The translations under genes and the position numbers were made by a program. Positions 15,963 to 26,462 of a stretch of 64,000 bases of DNA are shown piece after piece; the stretch's first letter is position 1; every line of letters begins with the position of its first letter. Origin of the DNA: Rhodococcus sp. P-2 (lineage in GTDB: Bacteria; Actinomycetota; Actinomycetes; Mycobacteriales; Mycobacteriaceae); NCBI RefSeq assembly GCF_016598535.1, contig NZ_CP066779.1, positions 5,082,053-5,146,052 of the forward strand. Reading direction: 5' to 3'. The notes below the pieces were generated by a model that worked only from the letters and a program-made list of their open reading frames with translations, was not told the origin of the DNA and ran no database searches.

Positions 15963-16553
15963 ATGTCTGCTCCTACCAATCACGCTTTTGCGCCTGTGCA
16001 CGTGAAGTCCCCGTTGCACGTCGCCGTTCCGTCGGACGTCGATCTCGACGACGTGCTCGCGGACATTTCGACGGACGGTGTCTCCGCCCCAGAGTCCGAT
16101 GTATCGGGGCTGACTGCGGTGGTGACCGACGCTCGTGAACGTGGTGTCGACTTGAGCGTCGTGGTCGTCGACGCGAATCCGGGCCGGCCGTCCGATCTTC
16201 GCGATCTGGCCACGACAGTCGGCAAAACCGAAGGCGGCACGGTTCTCGTTCTGAGCCCTGACTGGATGGGTAGCTACAGCGACTCGATCAGTCGCGTACA
16301 GCTCGAAACTGCACAGGACCGATCTTTCGGCGAAAGCGCGAGCGTGACCGCGGACCGCTTCTCGCACGAGATCGTGGCGCCAGGTCCGCCGTGGACGCTG
16401 TACACGGTCCTTGTCATCGCAGTGGTGGCGGTTATTGCCGGGATCACCTTTGCCGTGAAGTGGCGGCGCGGACCGGAAAATACGCAAACCAGACATACCG
16501 CGCCAACGTCAGAGACCGCGACATCGTCCGACCACCGGGCCGATTCCGTCTGA
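15963..16553 (+). CDS. Rv1476-like single-pass membrane protein
   Basis: 196 aa. A soluble N-terminal domain (residues 1-140, containing TAVVTDARERGVDLSVVVVD) is followed by one membrane helix near residues 143-165 (LYTVLVIAVVAVIAGITFAV) and a short basic/polar tail. It occupies the place of Rv1476 between acn and ripA in mycobacteria, a conserved protein of unknown function. The ATG at 15963 has only a weak upstream purine run. A strong intrinsic terminator follows, so it is transcribed separately from ripA. Confidence 0.8.
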   Translation: MSAPTNHAFAPVHVKSPLHVAVPSDVDLDDVLADISTDGVSAPESDVSGLTAVVTDARERGVDLSVVVVDANPGRPSDLRDLATTVGKTEGGTVLVLSPDWMGSYSDSISRVQLETAQDRSFGESASVTADRFSHEIVAPGPPWTLYTVLVIAVVAVIAGITFAVKWRRGPENTQTRHTAPTSETATSSDHRADSV

Positions 16554-16593
16554 CCTTGGTCCTTTTGCGAGATTTTCAGTAACTCGTCGAAAA

Positions 16594-16634
16594 CAGGTAC
16601 TCACCGCTGTTTGCAGTGAGTACCTGCCCTTTTT
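16594..16634 (+). terminator. Intrinsic terminator after the Rv1476-like gene
   Basis: An 11-bp perfect stem CAGGTACTCAC / GTGAGTACCTG (16594-16604 and 16616-16626) with an 11-nt loop, followed by CCCTTTTT, is a textbook rho-independent terminator on the plus strand. Confidence 0.9.
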
Positions 16635-16950
16635 GGTGTCTGCATGCCATTCGACCAGCTCAAATACCGTTTGTGTTATTTGTGGCTAAAGTTTCCAAAG
16701 AACGCTTGAGTGTCGTACGGTACAACTGGCACTTTTTGGGGAAGAAGTGTCGCAGACAGGCTGATGTTGTTCGACGCGTACTTGTCGGTTGCCTTGTTCC
16801 CGAGGTGTCGACAGTGGCGTTGTGACGGCACGCCCGGGTCGACGAGCAGCTCTCGGGCTGTGGGCGGCCGGTGCTTGGTCTGCGCATTCCCTCCCCGCAC
16901 GGATCGGCGACCCAGCGGGCCGTGGCGTTACACGCGAGGGAGAGTTATTT
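16635..16950 (+). other. Long non-coding leader of ripA
   Basis: About 316 bases between the upstream terminator and the ripA GTG. Its first half is unusually AT-rich for the window and contains a hairpin GGCACTT...AAGTGTC near 16728-16753; the second half is GC-rich with several possible stems. Open frames across it lack convincing starts. It could be promoter plus a regulated 5' UTR. I looked for the c-di-AMP (ydaO) riboswitch ending GTCAGCTAACC and did not find it. Confidence 0.4.
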
Positions 16951-18552
16951 GTGAGGCAAGTAACACGTGGCGGCAAGTCCCGTCGTGGTCCTTCCCGTAA
17001 GTCGATGCGCCTGGCGCAGCTGGTCATCGGATTCGGCGTCGTCGGCTCCCTGATCGTCGGAACGCCGGCCATGTCCTCGGCCGTACCTCCACCGCCGCCG
17101 AATCCGAGTGACTCGGACATCGCTGCGGCCGATTCGCAGGTCTCGTCGAGCGTCGGCACCGTCAGCGCGCTCATCAATCAAGTCGCATCGGCCAACGAAC
17201 AGTTGTCGGCACTCGACAACGAAGTCGCGATCAAGCGTGAAGACGTCAACAAGACGCTCGTGGATCTGCAGAACGCTCGCGGCGCCGCAGACACCGCGGC
17301 GCAGGCCGTCGGCGTCACCAAACAAGCTCTGAAAGACGCCTCGGCGCAGATCGAGGTCGCTCAGACGGACTTCGACAAGTACGCACGCTCGAGCTACGTC
17401 AAGGGCACCAACACCGCGTCCATCTCGTCATTCCTCGACGCCAAGGGCCCGGGCGACGTTCTCGATCGTGCACAGGTCCTCAAACTGCTCGCCAACACGC
17501 AGAGCGCAGTGCTCGACGGTCTTCAGCGAGCACGTACCGAGCAGGCGAACAAGGACTCCGCGACCCGCCAAGCGAAGCAGCAGGCCGACGCCGCCGCCGA
17601 GGTAGCCGCCCAGCTGAAGGATCTGGCCGAGCAGGCGATTCAGATCGCACGCAACGCCCTCGACCAGCAGGTAGCCAAGAAAGCCGCGATCGAAGCCGAG
17701 CGCAACTCCGCTCAGGCCCAGCTCGACGCCGCCCGAAACGCAGTCGCCGGCTTGCAGGGCCAACGCCAGGCGTACGCGACGTGGGACGAACAGCGTCGCG
17801 CCGAGGAAGCTCACCAGAAGGCTCTCGAAGCCGCCGCCAAGGAAGCTGCCGCACAAGCGGCCGCCCGCGCAGCAGCCGACCAGGCAGCCAAGGATCGAGC
17901 CGCGGCACTGGCAGCGGCTCAGCGCCCGCACACCGCAGTCGAAGACCCGACTCCGACCGTCATCCCGGACGACGACGACACCTGGACGGACGAGGAGACC
18001 GGGACCGACGAAGAAACCGGCACGGACGAAGAGACCGGCACCGAAGAGGAAACGGTCACCACACCCAAGCCCACCACTCCCAAGCCGACGACACCGAAGC
18101 CCAGCACGCCGAAGCCTTCCGTCACCGGAAGCGCTGCAATCGAATCCGTCATCGATCGTGGAATGTCTCAGCTCGGCGTGCAGTACGCCTGGGGCGGCGG
18201 CGACGAGAACGGGCCGACGCGAGGCATCCGTGACGGCGGCGTCGCAGACAGTTACGGCGATTTCAACAAGGTCGGTTTCGACTGCTCGGGGCTGATGATC
18301 TACGCCTTTGCCGGTATCGGCATCTCGCTGCCGCACTACACCGGCTATCAGTACACCGCGGGCACACAGGTTCCGTCGTCGGAGATGAAACGCGGCGACA
18401 TGATCTTCTACGGTCCCAATGCCAGCCAACACGTGGCGCTCTACCTCGGTAACGGGCAGATGCTCGAGGCACCGCAGTCCGGTTCGAGTGTCATGGTCTC
18501 CCCGGTTCGCTGGGGCGGAATGACGCCGTACGCCGTCCGACTGGTGTCCTGA
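16951..18552 (+). CDS. ripA: RipA-like secreted peptidoglycan endopeptidase (NlpC/P60)
   Basis: 533 aa from the GTG at 16951 (GAGGGAGAG at 16936-16944). A signal sequence (residues about 20-50, LAQLVIGFGVVGSLIVG) precedes a long Ala/Gln-rich coiled coil (about 55-320), a Glu/Thr and Thr-Pro-Lys linker (about 345-390), and a C-terminal NlpC/P60 domain with catalytic Cys in GFDCSGLMIYAF and His in SQHVALYLG. The family cleaves D-glutamyl-mesoDAP bonds at the septum for daughter-cell separation. The coiled coil resembles the autoinhibitory segment of RipA. In M. tuberculosis ripB follows ripA; here no second NlpC/P60 gene is present and moxR is next. Confidence 0.93.
   Translation: MRQVTRGGKSRRGPSRKSMRLAQLVIGFGVVGSLIVGTPAMSSAVPPPPPNPSDSDIAAADSQVSSSVGTVSALINQVASANEQLSALDNEVAIKREDVNKTLVDLQNARGAADTAAQAVGVTKQALKDASAQIEVAQTDFDKYARSSYVKGTNTASISSFLDAKGPGDVLDRAQVLKLLANTQSAVLDGLQRARTEQANKDSATRQAKQQADAAAEVAAQLKDLAEQAIQIARNALDQQVAKKAAIEAERNSAQAQLDAARNAVAGLQGQRQAYATWDEQRRAEEAHQKALEAAAKEAAAQAAARAAADQAAKDRAAALAAAQRPHTAVEDPTPTVIPDDDDTWTDEETGTDEETGTDEETGTEEETVTTPKPTTPKPTTPKPSTPKPSVTGSAAIESVIDRGMSQLGVQYAWGGGDENGPTRGIRDGGVADSYGDFNKVGFDCSGLMIYAFAGIGISLPHYTGYQYTAGTQVPSSEMKRGDMIFYGPNASQHVALYLGNGQMLEAPQSGSSVMVSPVRWGGMTPYAVRLVS
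17986..18117 (+). repeat. Tandem TDEETG and TPKP repeats in the RipA linker
   Basis: At DNA level three to four copies of an 18-bp unit (ACGGACGAAGAGACCGGC-like) are followed by four 12-15-bp units encoding TPKP. They encode an acidic then Pro-rich spacer between the coiled coil and the catalytic domain. Such arrays vary in copy number between strains. Confidence 0.8.
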
Positions 18553-18704
18553 TCGCTGCATCGTCAGAACACTGATGCCGGCATTGACGGGAGAAGTATC
18601 AAGTTCCCGACGTGGTGTTACGGCATCGAGCGCAACTACCTGGAATAATTGACGGGGAACACGTTACTGTCGGTACTTTTCTAGGTGAAAGCGATGGATT
18701 CTTG

Positions 18705-19901
18705 GTGACCTCACGTGAAGATTCGGTCGGAACGGTCGACGTAAGCAAGGCGAGCGGAAGTGCGGACGGAGCAGCACCTTCCCTGGCAGCCGACGTTCAG
18801 ACCTTGGAACGAGCGATCTACGAGGTCAAGCGAGTCATCGTCGGGCAGGACCGGCTGGTCGAGCGCATTCTCGTCGGACTTCTCGCCAAGGGGCACGTCC
18901 TCCTCGAAGGCGTCCCCGGTGTCGCCAAGACGCTGGCTGTCGAGACTTTCGCGAAGGTCGTCGGCGGTTCGTTCTCCCGCGTGCAGTTCACCCCCGACCT
19001 GGTGCCCACCGACCTCATCGGCACGCGCATCTACCGTCAGGGCCGTGAAGAGTTCGACACCGAACTCGGACCCGTCGTCGCCAACTTCGTCCTGGCCGAC
19101 GAGATCAACCGTGCTCCGGCCAAGGTGCAGTCCGCGCTCCTCGAGGTGATGGCGGAGCGCCACGTCTCGATCGGTGGCAAGCGCTACCACATGCCCGACC
19201 CGTTCCTGGTGATGGCGACGCAGAACCCCATCGAGAACGAGGGCGTCTACCCGCTGCCCGAAGCGCAGCGCGACCGCTTCCTGTTCAAGATCCTCGTCGA
19301 CTACCCGACGGTGGAGGAAGAACGCGAAATCGTCTACCGGATGGGCGTCGCTGCCCCGGAGCCGCACCAGATCCTCGGTCCGGAGGAGTTGGTCAGGCTC
19401 CAACGCGTTGCAAGCAACGTCTTCGTCCATCACGCGCTGGTCGACTACGTGGTCCGAGTGATCGCCGCTACCCGCACGCCTCGTGAGGTCGGGCTCGAGG
19501 ACGTTGCAGGCTGGATCGCGTACGGTGCCTCACCCCGCGCGACGCTCGGCATCATCGCCGCGTCACGGGCCCTCGCTCTCGTCCGTGGCCGCGACTACGT
19601 CGTGCCGCAGGACGTCATCGAAGTGATCCCGGACGTGTTGCGTCACCGTCTCGTTCTTTCCTACGACGCCATGGCCGACGAGGTGACTCCCGACGCCGTC
19701 ATCGCTCGGGTGCTGCAGACCGTCGGACTGCCTCAGATCGCCGCGCGGCCGGTTCCGACCGTTCCCGGTCCGCCTCAGCAAGGCGCACCGCAAGCACCCC
19801 AGTTCAATGCACAGGGCCCCGTCACTCCACAGGGCACAGCCAATCCACAGGGAAACGGCGCGCCGATCGCGACCGCTGAGACGATGAGTCGCCCGCAGTG
19901 A
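18705..19901 (+). CDS. moxR: MoxR-family AAA+ ATPase
   Basis: 398 aa from the GTG at 18705. The frame extends back to 18612, but MoxR1 alignment favours the shorter form. Walker A is GVPGVAKTLA, Walker B is LADEINRAP, and the MoxR signature ATQNPIENEGVYPLPEAQRDRF is intact. MoxR proteins are chaperone-like ATPases that mature partner complexes, typically encoded with DUF58 and VWA proteins. Exactly that set follows here, with a GTGA overlap. The C-terminus (about residues 350-398) is Pro/Gln-rich and low complexity. Confidence 0.92.
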   Translation: MTSREDSVGTVDVSKASGSADGAAPSLAADVQTLERAIYEVKRVIVGQDRLVERILVGLLAKGHVLLEGVPGVAKTLAVETFAKVVGGSFSRVQFTPDLVPTDLIGTRIYRQGREEFDTELGPVVANFVLADEINRAPAKVQSALLEVMAERHVSIGGKRYHMPDPFLVMATQNPIENEGVYPLPEAQRDRFLFKILVDYPTVEEEREIVYRMGVAAPEPHQILGPEELVRLQRVASNVFVHHALVDYVVRVIAATRTPREVGLEDVAGWIAYGASPRATLGIIAASRALALVRGRDYVVPQDVIEVIPDVLRHRLVLSYDAMADEVTPDAVIARVLQTVGLPQIAARPVPTVPGPPQQGAPQAPQFNAQGPVTPQGTANPQGNGAPIATAETMSRPQ

Positions 19902-20886
19902 CCGATGGCCGCGACGGTGGCCAGGCGACACCCGCCGGATCCACCGGTTCTCCGCCGTCGTTCCGATCCGGCGAGCTCAGCGATCCCAAACTCACCGCTG
20001 CGCTGCGCACCCTCGAGCTGACGGTTCGTCGTCGCCTCGACGGTGTGCTGCACGGCGATCATCTCGGCCTGATTCCCGGCCCGGGTTCGGAACCGGGGGA
20101 TGCTCGCGAGTATCAGCCGGGCGACGACGTGCGGCAGATGGATTGGTCCGTCACCGCCCGGACGACGCACCCACACGTGCGCCAGTCGGTCGCAGATCGT
20201 GAGCTCGAGACGTGGCTCGTCATCGACCTGTCCGCAAGTCTCGACTTCGGGACCGCCGGATGCGAGAAGCGCGACCTGGTTGTCGCCGCAGCCGCAGCAA
20301 TCACCCACCTGACCAGTTCGGGCGGTAACCGCGTCGGCGCCATCATCTCGACCGGAGCTCAGACAACTCGAATTCCGGCCCGCGGTGGGCGAATTCACGC
20401 ACAGGCGATGCTCCGCAAGATCGCGACGACTCCGCACGCTCCGGACGGGGTACGCGGTGATCTGGTCGGTGCGATCGAAGCACTCAGACGCCCACAGCGT
20501 CGGCGCGGACTCGCGGTGGTGATCAGTGACTTCCTCGGACCGATCGACTGGGAACGGTCGCTGCGCGCCATTTCGGGACGACACGACGTGCTCGGCGTCG
20601 AAGTGGTGGACCCGCGCGACCTCGAACTTCCGGACGTCGGCGACGTGGTGCTCCACGATCCCGAGTCCGGCCGGACCAGAGAATTCACCACGACGCCGCA
20701 ACTACGCGCCGACTTCGCCAGAGTCGCCGCCGAGCACCGCGTCGAGGTCAGGCAAGCTCTACGTCGTTGCGGCGCACCGCTCATGTCTCTGCACACCGAC
20801 AGGGACTGGATCGCCGACGTCGTGAGATTCATCTCGGCACGCCGCCACAGTTATGGTGCCGGCGCCGGAACTGGGGGCGTTCGTTC

Positions 20887-20890
<4 letters not shown>
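19898..20890 (+). CDS. DUF58 protein (Rv1480-like), MoxR partner
   Basis: 330 aa. The start GTG overlaps the moxR stop (GTGA at 19898-19901). The DUF58 core is clear: [19 protein letters not shown] near residue 70, then a VWA-like Rossmann segment with DLSASLDF near 110, followed by VISDFLGP. Members are soluble or peripheral proteins acting with MoxR in assembly or stress functions whose substrates are largely unknown. Translational coupling on both sides implies a stoichiometric complex with MoxR and the VWA protein. Confidence 0.9.
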
Positions 20891-22687
<1,797 letters not shown>

Positions 22688-22744
22688 CCCGCTTTTTCGC
22701 ACACGCACACCTTTCTCGTACGTCTGAAATCAGGAGGACATCTC

Positions 22745-23542
22745 ATGGGCGGTTTGCTCGAGGGTAAGACCATTCTTGTCACCGGCATCATCACCGATTC
22801 GTCGATCGCGTTCCACGTGGCCAAGGTCGCGCAGGAGCAGGGCGCGAAGGTGCTGATCACCGGATTCGATCGTCTGCGCCTCATCGACCGCATCGCCCAG
22901 CGCCTGCCGCAGCCCGTGCCGCCGGCAATCTCGCTCAACGTCCAGAGCTCGGAGGATCTCTCAACTCTCGCCGAGCGCGTGCGCGAGCTGGCTCCCGAGG
23001 GTATCGACGGCGTGGTCCACTCGATCGGCTTCGCTCCCCGTTCCTGCCTGGGCAGCCCGTTCATGGACGCGCCGTGGGAAGACGTGGCGGTCGCACTCGA
23101 GGTGTCCGCATACTCGTACAGCGCACTGGCCAAGGCATTGCTGCCGGTGCTCAACGACAACGCGTCCATCGTCGGAATGGATTTCGATCCGGCACGCGCA
23201 ATGCCCTTCTACAACTGGATGGGTGTCTCGAAGGCAACCCTCGAGGCCGTCAACCGTTACGTGGCCAAAGAGGTCGGTGTCCGCGGCATCCGCTCGAACC
23301 TGGTGTCCTCCGGCCCGATCAAGACCCTGGCCGCCAAGGCCATCGCCGGTGACAGCACCGGTCCGGGCGCGGAGTTGGACAAGCTGAACACCGCATGGGA
23401 CGGTGCTGCGCCCATCGGCTGGGACGTCGACGATCGCGAGCCCGTGGCCAAGACCGTCTGCACCGTGCTCTCGGATTGGTTGCCCGGCACGACCGCGTCG
23501 ATCATCTACGTCGACGGCGGCTTCCACGCGATGGTCGGCTAG
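22745..23542 (+). CDS. inhA: NADH-dependent enoyl-ACP reductase InhA
   Basis: 265 aa with a strong AGGAGG at 22731-22736. InhA features: [13 protein letters not shown] nucleotide loop, HSIGF, and the catalytic Tyr-Lys pair in [10 protein letters not shown]; the C-terminal [18 protein letters not shown] matches the mycobacterial protein. It performs the last reduction of each FAS-II cycle. The Ser of DSSIA and of HSIGF, positions linked to isoniazid resistance when mutated in M. tuberculosis, look wild type. The operon continues to ferrochelatase, as in mycobacteria. Confidence 0.96.
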   Translation: MGGLLEGKTILVTGIITDSSIAFHVAKVAQEQGAKVLITGFDRLRLIDRIAQRLPQPVPPAISLNVQSSEDLSTLAERVRELAPEGIDGVVHSIGFAPRSCLGSPFMDAPWEDVAVALEVSAYSYSALAKALLPVLNDNASIVGMDFDPARAMPFYNWMGVSKATLEAVNRYVAKEVGVRGIRSNLVSSGPIKTLAAKAIAGDSTGPGAELDKLNTAWDGAAPIGWDVDDREPVAKTVCTVLSDWLPGTTASIIYVDGGFHAMVG

Positions 23543-23614
23543 TAGCACCCCTTCTACTACGCAGGTGAGTACCCGGGTGACCCCCGCCGAACGGCATCAC
23601 GCAAGATTGAACTC

Positions 23615-24679
23615 ATGACCGCAAGTATGGACATGCAGTTCGATGCTCTTCTCGTTTTGTCGTTCGGCGGTCCCGAAAAACCCGAAGACGTACGGCCGTT
23701 CCTCGAAAACGTCACGCGCGGTAGGGGAGTGCCACCCGAACGGCTCGACGCCGTCGTCGAGCACTACATGCATTTCGGTGGGGTTTCTCCCATCAACGCT
23801 CTCAACCGAGACCTGATCGAACGGGTCGAAGGTGAGCTGGCAGCAGCCGGTGTCGACCTGCCCGTGTACTTCGGCAACCGCAACTGGCACCCGATGGTCG
23901 AGGACACCGTTGCCAAGATGCGCGAGGACGGTGTCCGCAACGCCGCCGTGTTCGCCACGTCGGCCTGGGGTGGTTACTCCGGATGTCGGCAGTACCACGA
24001 GGACATCGCCCGCGCCCGCGACGCGGTCGGTGACGGCGCACCGACGCTGACAAAACTTCGGCAGTACTACGACCATCCGCTGGTCGTCGGCGCGTTCGCC
24101 GACGGTGTGCGCGCGGCCCGCGCAGAGTTGCCCGAAGCTACTCGCGATACTGCGCGCCTGGTGTTCACGGCGCATTCGGTTCCGAGTGCCGCAGACCGCA
24201 ATGCAGGGCCGCCGGCAGAGGGCGGAAACCTCTACAGCCGACAGGTCGCCGAGGCTGCGAAGTTGGTGGCCGAGGCCGTCGGCGTCGACGATTTCGATCT
24301 GGTGTGGCAATCGCGATCAGGTCCGCCGCAGGTTCCGTGGCTGGACCCCGACATCTGTGATCACCTGGATACGTTGGCCGCCAAGGATGTTCGCGCCGTG
24401 ATCGTATGCCCCGTCGGTTTCGTCTCCGATCACCTCGAAGTGGTGTGGGATCTGGACACCGAGGCCAAGGACAAGGCAGCCGAACTCGGTATGGATTTCG
24501 TGCGCGCCGCGACACCCGGCCGCGATCAACGTTTTGCGCAGCTGGTGCCCGCGCTCGTCCGGGAGTTGGCCGACGCCGAGCAACCACTGCGACTGGGGGT
24601 CGAGCCGCTGCTCGGCTCGACCACCAATGGTGCCTCGTGTGCGGTGAACTGCTGCGCCGCTGTTCAGCGCCCCCGCTGA
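23615..24679 (+). CDS. hemH: Ferrochelatase (coproporphyrin ferrochelatase)
   Basis: 354 aa. It inserts Fe2+ into the porphyrin; in actinobacteria the substrate is coproporphyrin III (CpfC). Visible family motifs are [13 protein letters not shown] at the N-terminus, [13 protein letters not shown], the catalytic His in TAHSVP, and [18 protein letters not shown] with the conserved Glu. The C-terminus [12 protein letters not shown] together with the upstream Cys in SGCRQY could supply the ligands of the [2Fe-2S] cluster found in many actinobacterial enzymes. It ends the fabG1-inhA-hemH run, as Rv1485 does. Confidence 0.95.
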   Translation: MTASMDMQFDALLVLSFGGPEKPEDVRPFLENVTRGRGVPPERLDAVVEHYMHFGGVSPINALNRDLIERVEGELAAAGVDLPVYFGNRNWHPMVEDTVAKMREDGVRNAAVFATSAWGGYSGCRQYHEDIARARDAVGDGAPTLTKLRQYYDHPLVVGAFADGVRAARAELPEATRDTARLVFTAHSVPSAADRNAGPPAEGGNLYSRQVAEAAKLVAEAVGVDDFDLVWQSRSGPPQVPWLDPDICDHLDTLAAKDVRAVIVCPVGFVSDHLEVVWDLDTEAKDKAAELGMDFVRAATPGRDQRFAQLVPALVRELADAEQPLRLGVEPLLGSTTNGASCAVNCCAAVQRPR

Positions 24680-24682
24680 CGG

Positions 24683-25291
24683 TCAGGAGTTCGGCTGCTT
24701 GAGCTTTCCGCAGGGCCCCGGAACTGTAGACGTACTGCGCGAGGTCAGGAGCGTCTCGACGATCTGTCGATCCTCCGGGCTCAGGGACGGGTCGATGTAG
24801 TTGAGTTTGGGCGCTCCCAGTTCGCGGACTCGCCCGGCAAGGGTCGCGACGAACGAGACTCGCTCTTCGTCGTCGTCGTTGACGTCGTGGATCTGAAGCA
24901 CCGACACCGGGAACTTGCGCAGCGTCACAGGCAGGAATCGGGCGCCGAGCACATGGTCGACGTTGAATCCCGCCCACTGCCCCTGATTGGCTTCCACACA
25001 CTCGGCGTCGGAGTGAATTGCGCTCTCGCCGATGTACTTACGTGCGGGCAGCATCTTCTTCGGTGCAAGTTCGGACGCGCCCTGCTGCAGGACGGGAAAG
25101 TCGCCGTCCGTGTACAACCACGGTTGGTTGGCCATCGCGATCAAGCGGCCGGCGTCCAGATCCGGGAGATAGCGGGACTTGAGGAGAAACGCGACGCTGT
25201 CGACCGAGATGCCCAACAGTTCGGCGGCCTTCTGTCGGCTCATCGCAAACGTCGGGGCATTCTTCGGGGCGATCTGGATCAAATTGACCAT
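24683..25291 (-). CDS. Conserved hypothetical protein with N-terminal HTH-like segment
   Basis: 202 aa, not recognised. Residues 15-45 (MSRQKAAELLGISVDSVAFLL, then SRYLPDLDAG) resemble a winged-helix/excisionase-type DNA-binding segment. The remainder is mixed alpha/beta with no known motif, an acidic loop (NDDDEER) near residue 140 and a C-terminus rich in Ser/Thr/Pro. It is convergent with hemH (3 bp apart). Codon use looks normal for the neighbourhood. A role in DNA binding is only a suggestion from the helical segment. Confidence 0.65.
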   Translation of the reverse strand: MVNLIQIAPKNAPTFAMSRQKAAELLGISVDSVAFLLKSRYLPDLDAGRLIAMANQPWLYTDGDFPVLQQGASELAPKKMLPARKYIGESAIHSDAECVEANQGQWAGFNVDHVLGARFLPVTLRKFPVSVLQIHDVNDDDEERVSFVATLAGRVRELGAPKLNYIDPSLSPEDRQIVETLLTSRSTSTVPGPCGKLKQPNS

Positions 25292-25397
25292 GCGAACTCC
25301 TGTAAGTGTTCAATTGTTGCGGGCTTGGTACAGCTGACATGACTATTCGCCGATTATCAACCTCTAGCTGATTTCCGACTTGTAGATGAGTCGGTTG

Positions 25398-25739
25398 TCA
25401 CCATCCGAGTTCACGCAACCGGGGATCACCGATCCCGAAGTGGTGGCCGATTTCGTGGATCACGGTTCGGCGAACTTGCTCGATCACCTCGTCTTCGGTG
25501 CTGCAGATCGCACAGATTGCCCTGCGGTAGATCGTGATGCGGTCCGGAAGGACGCCGGCGTACGTGGTGGTTCTCTTGGTCAGAGGGATGCCCTGATACA
25601 GCCCGAGCAGTCCCGGTCGTCCGCCTTCGAGTTGAACGGTCACCGCGACGTTTGCCATCTCCGCACCCAATTTCGGCGGCAGGCTGTCGAGCGCCCGCTT
25701 GACCATGTCCTCGAACTGACTGTCGTCCACGTCGATCAT
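25398..25739 (-). CDS. Minimal MMP-like zincin metallopeptidase (DUF1025/PF06262)
   Basis: 113 aa if the ATG at 25739 is used; the frame extends to 25781, but MIDVDDSQFEDMV is the family-like N-terminus. The zinc motif VIHEIGHHFGI (HEIGH at residues 95-99) preceded by the helix TEDEVIEQVRRT is diagnostic of these tiny metzincin-like proteins, whose substrate is unknown. The protein ends 12 residues after the motif, normal for the family. It is divergent from the HTH gene at 25817. Confidence 0.85.
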   Translation of the reverse strand: MIDVDDSQFEDMVKRALDSLPPKLGAEMANVAVTVQLEGGRPGLLGLYQGIPLTKRTTTYAGVLPDRITIYRRAICAICSTEDEVIEQVRRTVIHEIGHHFGIGDPRLRELGW

Positions 25740-25816
25740 CTGCCCATTGTGCGTGCGGGTGCGGGATCCGGGTGTGTCCATGTGGAAACAGTGCAGCTTA
25801 CGGCTATGTTTAGGGC

Positions 25817-26308
25817 GTGGCCGAAGATCTCTATCACCGTTACGAATTCACATTCATCGTTCAGATGCTGACAGTCTCGCAAGAGCAGGCGATCGAAGAG
25901 AGCTTGGGCGGAAGAGTCGAGGACCGACGCGGGCTGCAGTTGCTGACACTCACCTCGGAAGGCATGCGGGCAGCGACGACGGCGATCACCGTGGTCGACC
26001 AGTTGGTGGCCGCAGGTGTGCGGCCTCAGAGGACACATCCTGATCTGGTGTCGCGCCAGGACATTGCCGACCGTGCGGGGGTGACGCGGCAGGCGGTCGG
26101 ACAGTGGGTGCGAGGGGTCCGGCAGGCGGCTACTCCTTTCCCGATTCCGTACAACTCGGTTGCCGGGGGGATCTGGTTCTGGGGCGACGTCCTGGATTGG
26201 TTGCGCCGTCAGGGATACAGCCAGGACACCGGTTTGCGTTACCCGACGCTGGATGAACATATTCGCATCGACCGCCATATCGCGATCAATCACAAGACTG
26301 CGCGTTGA
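25817..26308 (+). CDS. Hypothetical HTH-domain protein
   Basis: 163 aa with a GTG start at 25817. An N-terminal alpha/beta part (FTFIVQMLTVSQEQAIEESL) is followed by a helix-turn-helix at about residues 78-100 (RQDIADRAGVTRQAVGQWVRG) of the kind found in antitoxin/excisionase-type regulators, and GGIWFWGDVLDWLRRQG resembling an AlpA/MerR-type wing. I do not recognise a specific family. It lies divergent from the zincin gene and directly upstream of the AT-rich region before hypX; a regulatory link is possible but unproved. Confidence 0.65.
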   Translation: MAEDLYHRYEFTFIVQMLTVSQEQAIEESLGGRVEDRRGLQLLTLTSEGMRAATTAITVVDQLVAAGVRPQRTHPDLVSRQDIADRAGVTRQAVGQWVRGVRQAATPFPIPYNSVAGGIWFWGDVLDWLRRQGYSQDTGLRYPTLDEHIRIDRHIAINHKTAR

Positions 26309-26310
26309 TC

Positions 26311-26384
26311 GATTGAGTGGTTTGCTTGAAAATAGCTATTGAAACAAACCGACGGTAGGTATAAAGTCCCTAAATACCTCAATC
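26311..26384. repeat. Cluster of nested inverted repeats upstream of hypX
   Basis: GATTGAG (26311-26317) pairs with CTCAATC (26378-26384); inside it GGTTTG (26319-26324) pairs with CAAACC (26345-26350) around AATAGCTATT (26331-26340), and AGGTAT (26357-26362) pairs with ATACCT (26374-26379). The stretch is much more AT-rich than its surroundings. It lies 79 bp before the hypX start and is probably an operator/promoter region. Confidence 0.6.
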
Positions 26385-26462
26385 AATCTATCGGTGCGTT
26401 GGTCCTGCTCTGGGGGGAGTCTGGTCTGCGCTGCAGATACCCGAGCATGCGAGCAGGAATCC

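Noticed and set aside
16635..16950. c-di-AMP (ydaO) riboswitch before ripA
   Set aside because: Conserved elements of the class (GGGTGAATC, GTCAGCTAACC) are not present.
16789..16950. Longer RipA N-terminus
   Set aside because: Open frame continues upstream but would place non-signal sequence before the signal peptide; GTG at 16951 has a good ribosome site.
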